The translations under genes were made by a program, and so were the position numbers. From a bacterium (GTDB taxonomy: Bacteria > Bacillota > Bacilli > Lactobacillales > Streptococcaceae), in assembly GCA_905221205.1 (NCBI GenBank), contig CAJNCG010000005.1, positions 62,001-126,000 on the forward strand: DNA of 64,000 nucleotides, written 5' to 3'. Every line of letters starts with the position of its first letter. The first letter of the stretch is position 1. The notes under the pieces are model-generated. The model saw nothing but the letters and a program-made list of their open reading frames with translations. It was not told where the DNA came from and did no database searches. Shown one piece after another: positions 39,925 through 47,281 of this stretch.

Positions 39925-40135
39925 CTTTCCTTAAGTAATGACGGACGGTAGCGACCTTCTTCGAAGTTCCATACCTAAACTTTGAGCCTAGGTCTCAAAG
40001 TTTCCGAACACCTGAAACCAAACTATTTCAGGTGTTTTCATTACGGCGGAAAGTCTTCGATTTAGTTGTGAAATGGTGAATGAGTTGTCTAAATTGTGAT
40101 GTATAGTTGATGGGATATAACTTGTTTACGTTTTA
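39925..40135. other. Structured intergenic region between dnaJ and the HIT operon
   Basis: This gap of about 200 bases has no gene. It carries the stems AACTTTGAG/CTCAAAGTT (39986-40010 area) and ACACCTGAAA/TTTCAGGTGT with a T run (to ~40037). TAATGACGG near 39937 is also matched in reverse by a TCATTACGG-like copy near 40038. It could be a degenerate repeat element or a small RNA; neither is established. Confidence 0.35.
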
Positions 40136-40161
40136 AAAAGAGCCGTCAGGCTCTTTTTACT
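40132..40161 (-). terminator. Terminator of the HIT operon
   Basis: AAAAAGAGCC and GGCTCTTTTT around loop GTCA (40136-40159). It is almost a copy of the dnaJ terminator stem and is usable on both strands. Confidence 0.75.
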
Positions 40162-40444
40162 TATCTTCGAGTTCCTGCATTTCTTTGATCACAGCTAGTC
40201 TAGTCTGGATATCTTTTTCCAAGACCTTAAACTTGTAAGTCAGGTCTTCTTGGTATTCCTTAAGCAGTTCTTTTTGTTGGTCGATGATTTGCAGGCTGTT
40301 TTGGATAATATCCACATCGTCCTTGATAGCTTGAACGCGGTCAGTCGTATTCAAGACTTCATCTGTGATGGCTTGGCGATTTTTTGTGACCAAATAACTT
40401 CCTGCTGCAGCTCCTGCAAATAGCAGTAGATTAGATAATTTCAT
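40157..40444 (-). CDS. Small membrane-anchored coiled-coil protein
   Basis: This 95-residue protein has an N-terminal hydrophobic segment (NLLLFAGAAAGSYLV) followed by a heptad-rich helix (residues ~25-93: VQAIKDDVDIIQNSLQIIDQQKELLKE). It resembles YtxH-like membrane-linked coiled coils; function unknown. It is the second gene behind the HIT protein, with AAGGAG upstream. Confidence 0.72.
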   Translation of the reverse strand: MKLSNLLLFAGAAAGSYLVTKNRQAITDEVLNTTDRVQAIKDDVDIIQNSLQIIDQQKELLKEYQEDLTYKFKVLEKDIQTRLAVIKEMQELEDK

Positions 40445-40453
40445 GGCAACTCC

Positions 40454-40864
40454 TTAGGCGTTTTTGATAGTTTCAGCGACTTGAGCAAGTTTGTCAAAGT
40501 CTGGTTCGTGTGCGATAAAATCAATCTTGAGGTCATCGTCCGCACTGTAGCGAGGTACGAGGTGAACGTGGGTATGAAAGACTGTTTGCCCTGCGATTTC
40601 TTCACAGTTGGCAATGATATTCATGCCAGCAGCCTTGGTAGCTTTCATGACTTTTTGAGCTACTTTTGGCACTTGGGCAAAGAGTTGGCTGGCGCTAGTA
40701 GCGTCCATTTCCAAAAGATTGCGATAGTGCTCTTTTGGTACGACCAAGGTGTGTCCTGGTGTTACTTGAGAGATATCAAGAAAGGCAAGAACCTGCTCAT
40801 CTTCATATACTTTTGAAGCAGGAATTTCCCCTGCGATGATTTTACAAAAAATGCAATCTGACAT
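40454..40864 (-). CDS. HIT-family nucleotide hydrolase
   Basis: This is a 136-residue histidine triad protein of the Hint/HinT branch. The catalytic motif is HTHVHLVPR near the C-terminus, the N-terminal block is CIFCKIIAGEIPASKVYED (zinc-type CxxC) and HTLVVPKEHY is the middle block. Homologues hydrolyse adenosine phosphoramidates and related mononucleotides. It has its own extended -10 promoter facing that of ecsA. Confidence 0.92.
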   Translation of the reverse strand: MSDCIFCKIIAGEIPASKVYEDEQVLAFLDISQVTPGHTLVVPKEHYRNLLEMDATSASQLFAQVPKVAQKVMKATKAAGMNIIANCEEIAGQTVFHTHVHLVPRYSADDDLKIDFIAHEPDFDKLAQVAETIKNA

Positions 40865-40891
40865 AAAATCTACCTCTACTGTATTGAATTT

Positions 40892-40917
40892 TGATATAAT
40901 ATAGCTACATTATACCA
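40892..40917. promoter_or_regulatory. Overlapping divergent promoters of ecsA and the HIT gene
   Basis: Plus strand: TGATATAAT at 40892-40900 for ecsA. Minus strand: TGGTATAAT (TATAAT at 40909-40914) for the HIT gene. The two extended -10 sites lie eight bases apart, so polymerase binding to one should exclude the other. Confidence 0.72.
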
Positions 40918-40931
40918 GATTTGGAGAAAAT

Positions 40932-41663
40932 ATGTTAGAAATTAAAAACCTGACAGGTGGCTATGTTCATGTACCTGTCTTGAAAGATGTGTCCTTTACA
41001 GTTGAAAGTGGGCAGTTAGTCGGTCTGATTGGTCTCAATGGTGCTGGAAAATCGACGACCATCAATGAAATTATCGGTCTGTTGACACCTTATAGTGGCT
41101 CCATCAATATCAATGGCCTGACACTGCAAGGAGATGCGACAACCTACCGCAAGCAGATTGGCTACATTCCTGAGACACCTAGTCTGTATGAGGAATTGAC
41201 CCTCAGAGAGCATATCGAAACGGTTGCTATGGCTTATGGTATTGAGCAGAAAGTGGCTTTTGATCGAGTAGAACCTTTGTTAAAAATGTTCCGTCTGGAC
41301 CAGAAATTGGACTGGTTCCCAGTTCATTTTTCAAAAGGGATGAAGCAGAAGGTCATGATTATCTGTGCTTTTGTGGTGGACCCGAGTCTCTTCATCGTGG
41401 ATGAGCCTTTCCTTGGTCTCGATCCGCTTGCGATTTCTGACTTGATTCAGCTTTTGAAAGTGGAGAAGCAAAAGGGTAAGTCCATTCTCATGAGTACCCA
41501 CGTGCTGGATTCAGCGGAGAAGATGTGTGATGCCTTTGTCATTCTCCACAAGGGAGAGGTGCGTGCTAAGGGAAATCTGGCTCAACTACGCGAAGCCTTT
41601 GATATGCCTGAGGCTGGTTTAAATGACATTTACTTGGCTCTGACCAAAGAGGAGGACCTATGA
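40932..41663 (+). CDS. ecsA: ABC transporter ATPase EcsA
   Basis: This 243-residue ABC ATPase has Walker A GLNGAGKST, signature FSKGMKQKV and Walker B FIVDEPFLGLD. With EcsB it forms an exporter. In Bacillus, Ecs affects protein secretion, regulated proteolysis and competence; in other streptococci and enterococci it is implicated in peptide export. GGAGAAA precedes the ATG. Its stop overlaps ecsB. Confidence 0.9.
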   Translation: MLEIKNLTGGYVHVPVLKDVSFTVESGQLVGLIGLNGAGKSTTINEIIGLLTPYSGSININGLTLQGDATTYRKQIGYIPETPSLYEELTLREHIETVAMAYGIEQKVAFDRVEPLLKMFRLDQKLDWFPVHFSKGMKQKVMIICAFVVDPSLFIVDEPFLGLDPLAISDLIQLLKVEKQKGKSILMSTHVLDSAEKMCDAFVILHKGEVRAKGNLAQLREAFDMPEAGLNDIYLALTKEEDL

Positions 41664-42709
41664 AAGACTTGTTTTTAAAGAGAAAGCAGGCTTTTCGTAA
41701 GGAGTGTCTTGGTTATTTGCGTTATGTTCTCAATGACCACTTTGTCTTGTTCCTGCTTGTCCTGCTGGGCTTTCTAGCCTACCAGTACAGTCAACTCTTG
41801 CAACATTTTCCTGAAAATCATTGGCCTATCCTTTTGTTTGTAGGAATTACCTCTGTTTTACTTTTGCTTTGGGGTGGAATTGCTACTTATATGGAGGCAC
41901 CTGACAAGCTCTTTCTCTTGGTTGGAGAAGAGGAAATCAAGCTCCATCTTAAGCGTCAAACTGGCATTTCCCTAGTCTTTTGGCTCTTTATCCAGTCCCT
42001 TTTCTTGCTTTTGTTTGCCCCCCTATTTTTAGCCATGGGTTCTGGCTTGCTAGTTTTTCTGGTCTATGTGCTCCTATTGGGTGTAGGGAAATATCTGCTC
42101 TTTCGTCAAAAGGCCAGTAAATTTTTTACTGAATCTGGAATGGACTGGGACTATGTTATTTCCCAAGAAAGCAAGCGCAAGCAAGTTTTGCTTCGTTTCT
42201 TTGCTCTCTTTACCCAGGTCAAGGGAATTTCAAACAGCGTCAAGCGTCGTGCCTATCTGGACTTTATCCTAAGGGCTGTTCAGAAGGTGCCTGGGAAGAT
42301 TTGGCAAAATCTCTATCTGCGTTCTTATTTGCGAAATGGAGACCTCTGTGCCCTTAGTCTCCGTTTGCTATTGCTTTCCATACTGGCGCAGGTTTTTATC
42401 GAGCAAGCTTGGATTGCGACAGCAGTGGTAGTTCTCTTTAACTACCTCTTGATCTTCCAGTTGCTGGCCCTCTATCACGCCTTTGACTACCAGTATTTGA
42501 CCCAACTCTTTCCACTAGACAAGGGGCAAAAGGAAAAAGGCTTGCAGGCGGTAGTCCGAGGATTGACCAGTTTGGTCTTAGTAGTGGAATTAGTTGTTGG
42601 GTTGATTACCTTCCAGGAAAAACTAGCCCTTCTAGCCTTACTGGGTGCAGGTTTGGTTTTACTAGTCTTGTATCTACCTTATCAGGTGAAACGTCAGATG
42701 CAGGACTAA
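41660..42709 (+). CDS. ecsB: ABC transporter permease EcsB
   Basis: This 349-residue membrane protein has about six to eight hydrophobic segments and an N-terminal LFLKRKQAFRKECLGYLRYVLNDHFVLF typical of EcsB. The cytoplasmic loop in the middle is rich in basic residues. It partners EcsA and overlaps its gene by four bases. Confidence 0.88.
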   Translation: MKDLFLKRKQAFRKECLGYLRYVLNDHFVLFLLVLLGFLAYQYSQLLQHFPENHWPILLFVGITSVLLLLWGGIATYMEAPDKLFLLVGEEEIKLHLKRQTGISLVFWLFIQSLFLLLFAPLFLAMGSGLLVFLVYVLLLGVGKYLLFRQKASKFFTESGMDWDYVISQESKRKQVLLRFFALFTQVKGISNSVKRRAYLDFILRAVQKVPGKIWQNLYLRSYLRNGDLCALSLRLLLLSILAQVFIEQAWIATAVVVLFNYLLIFQLLALYHAFDYQYLTQLFPLDKGQKEKGLQAVVRGLTSLVLVVELVVGLITFQEKLALLALLGAGLVLLVLYLPYQVKRQMQD

Positions 42710-42726
42710 CATTGCTTATATGAAAC

Positions 42727-42766
42727 AAAAAAGAAGTTGAGTTCAATCTGTCTCAGCTTCTTTTAT
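42727..42766. terminator. Bidirectional terminator between ecsB and blpT
   Basis: AAAAGAAGTTGAG (42729-42741) pairs with CTCAGCTTCTTTT (42752-42764), with A/T tracts on both sides. It separates the converging ecsAB and blpT transcripts. Confidence 0.8.
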
Positions 42767-42769
42767 TTT

Positions 42770-43099
42770 CTACAAGATAATGGTTGGTCCGTAGAGACTC
42801 AACTTGGTCTTGACTTGGTCAAAGTGGAAGCGGTCATAGGCCCGCCAAGCGGCGCGAGTAGGAGCATCTGGATTGAGAGCGCTGAGTCCCATGAGAAGAC
42901 TGGAAGTCTGGTAAAATTTTTCCAATTCAATCAAGACTCGATTATCCACTGTCTCAGCCTTGGCTAGAAAGCTAAGAATAGAGTTTAATTGCTCCTGAAA
43001 GCGGACGTCGTCAGCGGTTGCCTGTTTGCATGCTTGGTAGGCTTTGTTTAAGTCAGTAATCAAAGTCTGAGCTCTTTTGATGGGGTCTGTATCTGTCAT
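42770..43099 (-). CDS. blpT: BlpT family protein
   Basis: This 109-residue soluble, mostly helical protein is of the BlpT type found at the edge of the streptococcal blp bacteriocin regulon. Function is unknown. AGGAGGAATT precedes the ATG. A BlpR-type promoter on the minus strand (43162-43228) has the same geometry as two other blp promoters here, so it should respond to BlpR. Confidence 0.83.
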   Translation of the reverse strand: MTDTDPIKRAQTLITDLNKAYQACKQATADDVRFQEQLNSILSFLAKAETVDNRVLIELEKFYQTSSLLMGLSALNPDAPTRAAWRAYDRFHFDQVKTKLSLYGPTIIL

Positions 43100-43161
43100 G
43101 AGAATTCCTCCTTTAATCTGTGTGCCAGTCTTACCTCTAGCGATTGTGTTTTGATACTGTT

Positions 43162-43228
43162 AGTCTATCACTTTTATCTCCTTTTTCACCATAAAATCTT
43201 TAATTGCCCTTGAAATTTCCTGAATGGT
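43162..43228 (-). promoter_or_regulatory. BlpR-type direct-repeat promoter of blpT
   Basis: On the minus strand: ACCATTCAGG (43219-43228), 11 bases, GCAATTAAAG (43198-43207), 30 bases, then TAGACT as -10 (43162-43167). The spacing is identical to the promoters at 46032 and 46516. It also lies upstream of blpR, which is divergently transcribed. Confidence 0.82.
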
Positions 43229-43394
43229 ACTGTTAAGATTTTATGATAAAATAGTTGTAAGATTATCATGCTTATTTGAGGAACAAGCTACCTTTCAGGA
43301 GCTTTGAAGGCCTATTTAAGATTTGGTGGGCTTGTGTCAGAGTATTTTTGCTATTCTCTTTTTAGGAAGAAATTGAAACAAGGGGAGTAAGAAG

Positions 43395-44132
43395 ATGAGA
43401 ATATTTGTTTTAGAAGATGATTTTTCCCAGCAGACTAGGATTGAAACGACGATTGAGAAACTCTTGAAGGAACATCATATCATTCCCAGTTCTTTTGAGG
43501 TCTTTGGCAAGCCAGACCAACTGCTGGCAGAGGTGCATGAGAAGGGGGCGCATCAGCTATTCTTTTTGGACATTGAGATTCGAAATGAGGAGATGAAGGG
43601 TCTAGAGGTAGCTAGAAAGATTCGGGATCGGGATCCGTATGCTCTCATCGTCTTTGTGACGACTCACTCGGAGTTTATGCCCCTGTCCTTTCGCTACCAA
43701 GTGTCTGCTTTGGACTACATTGATAAGGCCCTTTCGGCAGAGGAGTTTGAATCTCGGATCAAGACAGCCCTCCTCTATGCCAATAGTCAAGATAGTAAGA
43801 GCCTGGCGGAAGATTGCTTTTACTTTAAATCAAAATTTGCCCAATTCCAGTATCCTTTTAAAGAGGTTTACTATCTCGAAACGTCGCCCAGAGCCCATCG
43901 TGTTATTCTCTATACTAAGACGGACAGGCTGGAATTTACAGCGAGTTTAGAGGAGGTTTTCAAGCAGGAACCCCGTCTCTTGCAGTGCCATCGCTCTTTT
44001 CTCATCAATCCTGCCAATGTAGTTCGTTTGGATAAGAAAGAAAAACTCCTTTTCTTTCCCAATGGAGGAAGCTGTATGATAGCGCGTTATAAGGTCAGGG
44101 AAGTGTCTGAGGCTATTAATAACTTACACTGA
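43395..44132 (+). CDS. blpR: Response regulator BlpR (AlgR/AgrA/LytR family)
   Basis: This is a 245-residue response regulator. The N-terminal receiver domain (EDDF acidic pocket, phosphoacceptor Asp in FFLDIEIRN, FVTTHSEF) leads to a C-terminal LytTR DNA-binding domain (SPRAHRVILYTKTDRLEF, LLQCHRSFLINPANV). It activates promoters with paired ~10-bp direct repeats, three of which are in this window. GGGGAG precedes the ATG. blpH follows 13 bases after. Confidence 0.92.
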   Translation: MRIFVLEDDFSQQTRIETTIEKLLKEHHIIPSSFEVFGKPDQLLAEVHEKGAHQLFFLDIEIRNEEMKGLEVARKIRDRDPYALIVFVTTHSEFMPLSFRYQVSALDYIDKALSAEEFESRIKTALLYANSQDSKSLAEDCFYFKSKFAQFQYPFKEVYYLETSPRAHRVILYTKTDRLEFTASLEEVFKQEPRLLQCHRSFLINPANVVRLDKKEKLLFFPNGGSCMIARYKVREVSEAINNLH

Positions 44133-44145
44133 GTGAGGTAATGTA

Positions 44146-45495
44146 ATGGAAATAGTTTGGAAGATAGTATATTCATTTTTGATAGTTGGATTGGAATTGT
44201 TTATATTTTTTAAGGTGGATGGAATTGTTCTAACTCTGGAGAGATTTTTTAAAGCTTTTCTTTTTAAGTTACTTTTAGCAGTCGTTTTTGTAACGATTAA
44301 CTATATAGTAGGAAATACTTACCTATCTTATTTTACGGAACCATTGTACGGTATAGGCTTGTCTTTCTTATTGTTAAGAGGGTTTCCTAAAAAACTCCTT
44401 TTCTTTTATGGTCTCTTTCCAATGATATTGGTGAATCTCTTTTATAGAGGTATTTCTTATTTTGTGCTTCCATTTTTGGGACAAGGGCAAGTACATGATG
44501 ATTACTCTTTGATTTGGTTGTGTATAATAATTTTCAATTTCTTCATTTCTCTAGCTTTTTTGAAATGGTTGAACTATGATTTTACTAGTTTGAGAAAGGA
44601 GATTCTCGATAAAGCTTTTCAAAAGTCCCTTACTAAGATTAACTGGATAATGGGGGCCTACTTTCTAGTCATGGAAAATCTGTCTTACTTTGAATATGTA
44701 TACGATATCCAATCAAAGACTGTTCGTCATCTCATCCTAGTCTTTTACCTCCTCTTTTTTATGGGGATTGTCAAGAAATTGGATACCTATTTGAAGGACA
44801 AACTCCATGAGAGATTGGACCAAGAGCAGGCCTTGCGCTACAGAGATATAGAACGCTATAGTCGGCATATAGAGGAACTTTACAAGGAAGTGCGGAGTTT
44901 TCGCCATGACTACACCAACCTCTTAACCAGCTTACGTCTGGGCATTGAAGAGGAGGATATGGAGCAGATAAAAGAGGTCTACGACTCGGTCTTAAAGGAT
45001 TCTAGTGAGAAATTGCAGGACAATAAATATGACCTTGGTAGATTGGTGAATATTCGGGACCGTGCCCTCAAAAGTCTTCTAGCTGGAAAATTTCTAAAAG
45101 CAAGAGATAAGAAGATTGTATTTAATGTCGAAGTTCCTGAGGAGATTCAGGTAGAGGGGATGAGCCTGCTTGATTTTCTAACCATTGTGTCTATCCTTTG
45201 TGACAATGCTATTGAAGCTAGTGTAGAGGCCAGTCAACCTCATGTTTCAATCGCCTTTTTAAAAAATGGAGAACAGGAGACCTTTATTATTGAAAACTCT
45301 ATCAAAGAAGAGGGTATCGATATTTCTGAAATCTTCTCCTTTGGAGCAAGTTCTAAAGGGGAGGAGAGAGGAGTTGGTCTCTATACCGTCATGAAGATTG
45401 TGGAAAGCCATCCCAATACCAGCCTGAATACTACCTGTCAAAATCAAGTCTTTCGTCAGGTTTTAACGGTTCACTTGCTGCCGGTTGCTCATTAG
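44146..45495 (+). CDS. blpH: Sensor histidine kinase BlpH
   Basis: This 449-residue kinase belongs to the HPK10 peptide-pheromone class, with about six N-terminal membrane helices (to ~residue 215). The kinase core has the phosphoacceptor His in EVRSFRHDYTNLL, the N box CDNAIEAS and the G box GVGLYTVMKI. In pneumococcus BlpH senses secreted BlpC and phosphorylates BlpR. No blpC gene is seen next to it here. Confidence 0.92.
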   Translation: MEIVWKIVYSFLIVGLELFIFFKVDGIVLTLERFFKAFLFKLLLAVVFVTINYIVGNTYLSYFTEPLYGIGLSFLLLRGFPKKLLFFYGLFPMILVNLFYRGISYFVLPFLGQGQVHDDYSLIWLCIIIFNFFISLAFLKWLNYDFTSLRKEILDKAFQKSLTKINWIMGAYFLVMENLSYFEYVYDIQSKTVRHLILVFYLLFFMGIVKKLDTYLKDKLHERLDQEQALRYRDIERYSRHIEELYKEVRSFRHDYTNLLTSLRLGIEEEDMEQIKEVYDSVLKDSSEKLQDNKYDLGRLVNIRDRALKSLLAGKFLKARDKKIVFNVEVPEEIQVEGMSLLDFLTIVSILCDNAIEASVEASQPHVSIAFLKNGEQETFIIENSIKEEGIDISEIFSFGASSKGEERGVGLYTVMKIVESHPNTSLNTTCQNQVFRQVLTVHLLPVAH

Positions 45496-45586
45496 AGAAT
45501 TTGTGAAAAAAGAATTGGCAGAAGTTAACAGATAAAGTTTGTCTTTATCGAGCCAGACTTTTGCTATAGTATGCGAGGTATATTAA

Positions 45587-45943
45587 ATGAATAAGAAGTC
45601 CTTTTTTATCATCTGTTCTACGTTGATTATAGCATCGAATCTTCTCATGATTTCCGTGGTGAACAAGGGAGAAGAAACAGGGAGCAACCTGTTTGTGATT
45701 GCTATAGCCTGTGTTATGCTACCAGCCTTTTTATATGCAGTTGAAAACAGACTTACTTCAATGGTAAGAGTAGAATCAATACTCCTGATTCAGTTGACAG
45801 TTATATCCCTACTCCGTCTTATCAACAGAATAGGGAGTACGCCTGAAATCCTCAACATTATCATTACCCTTATCGCTTTGGCAAGTGGGACAGCTGCTAT
45901 CCTTGTTGCGATTATGAGAATATATGAGAACATACGGAAGTGA
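45587..45943 (+). CDS. Unidentified four-helix membrane protein downstream of blpH
   Basis: This 118-residue, very hydrophobic protein has about four membrane segments (FFIICSTLIIASNLLMIS, LFVIAIACVMLPAFLYAV, ILLIQLTVISLLRLI, LNIIITLIALASGTAAILVAIM). Not recognised. It has GAGG ahead of the ATG and an extended -10-like TGCTATAGT (45562-45570). It occupies the place where blpC and the exporter genes stand in complete blp loci, so it may be an immunity-type or accessory membrane protein. Confidence 0.7.
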   Translation: MNKKSFFIICSTLIIASNLLMISVVNKGEETGSNLFVIAIACVMLPAFLYAVENRLTSMVRVESILLIQLTVISLLRLINRIGSTPEILNIIITLIALASGTAAILVAIMRIYENIRK

Positions 45944-45989
45944 GGGTGAGTAGTTTTCTATTTTGTATTTTCACATTGTCAAGTTCCCC

Positions 45990-46098
45990 CAGGGCAAGTA
46001 TGTTTTCCATGCTTGCTTTTTAAATTTTTTAACAATTCAAGATGTTTTGATGACCATTTATGATTTGGATGGAAAAGTTAAAAAAATAGTAGTATACT
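45990..46098 (+). promoter_or_regulatory. BlpR-type direct-repeat promoter, copy 1
   Basis: ACAATTCAAG (46032-46041), 11 bases, ACCATTTATG (46053-46062), 30 bases, then TATACT as -10 (46093-46098). About 70 bases of it (from ~46000) recur nearly identically at 46481-46550. It drives the small genes at 46147-46341. Confidence 0.85.
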
Positions 46099-46146
46099 AA
46101 CCTTATTAAGGTTGTAATAGGACGAAAGTAAAAAGAGGTATTCCTC

Positions 46147-46191
46147 GTGAATGCAAAAACAATGTTACAATTGGCTATTATGTTTGCTTAA
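46147..46191 (+). CDS. Possible micropeptide after BlpR promoter copy 1
   Basis: AGAGG at 46134-46138 is followed by GTG at 46147 (14 codons, product V/M-NAKTMLQLAIMFA). An overlapping ATG at 46150 lies in another frame (22 codons). Both fit the ribosome site only loosely. It could be a remnant of a bacteriocin gene, or untranslated. There is no double-glycine leader. Confidence 0.25.
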   Translation: MNAKTMLQLAIMFA

Positions 46192-46221
46192 AGACTTGAG
46201 CTTGTGTACTTGGAGGTAATT

Positions 46222-46341
46222 ATGGATTTCAAAAGTTTTCTTATTGGTTTAGTCGTTGGTATATTTGGCCCTTATATGGATGATTTAATTAGAAAAAAAT
46301 TTTTAAAGTCTCCCAAAAAGGATACGGATAGTACCCCCTAA
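46222..46341 (+). CDS. Small single-helix membrane protein in the blp regulon
   Basis: This 39-residue peptide MDFKSFLIGLVVGIFGPYMD... ends KSPKKDTDSTP. One hydrophobic segment (residues ~5-18) is followed by a basic, then polar tail. TTGGAGGTAATT gives a good ribosome site. It lies behind a BlpR-type promoter and before a strong terminator. Not a typical double-glycine bacteriocin; possibly an immunity or membrane-associated accessory peptide. Confidence 0.6.
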   Translation: MDFKSFLIGLVVGIFGPYMDDLIRKKFLKSPKKDTDSTP

Positions 46342-46352
46342 AAAATAAATTT

Positions 46353-46396
46353 CTCCCCTGTATTTGCTAGCTTAATTTACAGGGGAGTTTCTTTAA
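46353..46396 (+). terminator. Terminator after the 39-codon blp gene
   Basis: CTCCCCTGTA (46353-46362) pairs with TACAGGGGAG (46378-46387), followed by TTTCTTTAATTTT. The next ~85 bases show no gene before the repeated promoter cassette. Confidence 0.85.
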
Positions 46397-46480
46397 TTTT
46401 GTTTAGCATGTCAAAATGATATGTGATAGCAGAATGAAAAGCCTACAAACAAGTCGGTATCAAGACAATATAAAGAGGAA

Positions 46481-46582
46481 AGTATGTTTTCCATGCTTGC
46501 TTTTTAAATTTTTTAACAATTCAAGATGTTTTGATGACCATTTATGATTTGAGTGATCCAAGATCAAAATGAGTGCTATACT
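46481..46582 (+). promoter_or_regulatory. BlpR-type direct-repeat promoter, copy 2
   Basis: ACAATTCAAG (46516-46525), 11 bases, ACCATTTATG (46537-46546), 30 bases, then TATACT (46577-46582). The upstream 70 bases are nearly identical to copy 1. It drives the blpX-blpY-blpZ immunity-type genes. Confidence 0.87.
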
Positions 46583-46628
46583 AGCAGTGTAAAGGTTCTA
46601 GCTCAACAAAGATTCAGGAGGAAATCTT

Positions 46629-46793
46629 ATGAAGAAAAAAATACTTGTCATTTTCATCTTGTATCTGATTATGTCCATCTTTCTATATCCGCTTAGGGAG
46701 AGTGCTTGGTATCATCTATTTTATACCATAGCCTATGTGATTGCAGTGATGATTTATTTAGCTATCATGAAAAAGAAAGGAGAAAAGAAATGA
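46629..46793 (+). CDS. Small two-helix membrane protein, first gene of the blp immunity operon
   Basis: This 54-residue protein MKKKILVIFILYLIMSIFLY... has two hydrophobic segments (5-20 and 31-47) and a basic C-terminus KKKGEKK. AGGAGG precedes the ATG. The stop overlaps the blpX start (ATGA). It is probably an immunity accessory protein. Not recognised as a named family. Confidence 0.75.
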   Translation: MKKKILVIFILYLIMSIFLYPLRESAWYHLFYTIAYVIAVMIYLAIMKKKGEKK

Positions 46794-47194
46794 AAACTTT
46801 TCTTGTTAAAAAACGGAACATCTTTCTTGCGAGATTGTTCTTAGGTCAGTTGCCTTTACTTGTCTCTACTTATCTATTTCTATCTCGTCAGTTTTTAAAT
46901 TTTTCCTTGGTTTTCCAATTTCTTTTAGTGGTTATTAACTTGGCTTCGATTTTGGTCACTATTTACCTTACTAGGGAAATGAGGATAAGAGAGTTTGAAG
47001 ATGATGATTTGGTTAGTCCTAGAACCAATCAACTCATGTATATAGGCTTGACAGGCTTTATGTCTATTATCTGTTTGTATAGAGGTATCACAGCAGGAGA
47101 ATCTTACCAACAAATAATCGCTTATATTGGTGCTATTCTCTGCTTACTTATCATGCTGTTGCTCATTTGGGGATTGAAGTATTATAAAAAGTAG
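46790..47194 (+). CDS. blpX: Blp immunity-region membrane protein BlpX
   Basis: This 134-residue protein has about four membrane helices and the soluble loop EMRIREFEDDDLVSPRTNQLM. It resembles pneumococcal BlpX, a protein of the bacteriocin immunity region with unproven mechanism. The start at 46790 overlaps the preceding stop. It is followed by blpY and blpZ in the order known from pneumococcus. Confidence 0.75.
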   Translation: MKTFLVKKRNIFLARLFLGQLPLLVSTYLFLSRQFLNFSLVFQFLLVVINLASILVTIYLTREMRIREFEDDDLVSPRTNQLMYIGLTGFMSIICLYRGITAGESYQQIIAYIGAILCLLIMLLLIWGLKYYKK

Positions 47195-47281
47195 GGGAAG
47201 AGTTTTCTTCTTAATCTGGGACTAGTCTATAGACTGGCAGGAGGAGGTTATCCTGTCTTGTAGATAGTGGGGAGGAGTTCT

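Noticed and set aside
45496..46640. blpC or a double-glycine bacteriocin gene
   Set aside because: I read both strands for short frames with a leader ending in Gly-Gly and found none with a ribosome site.
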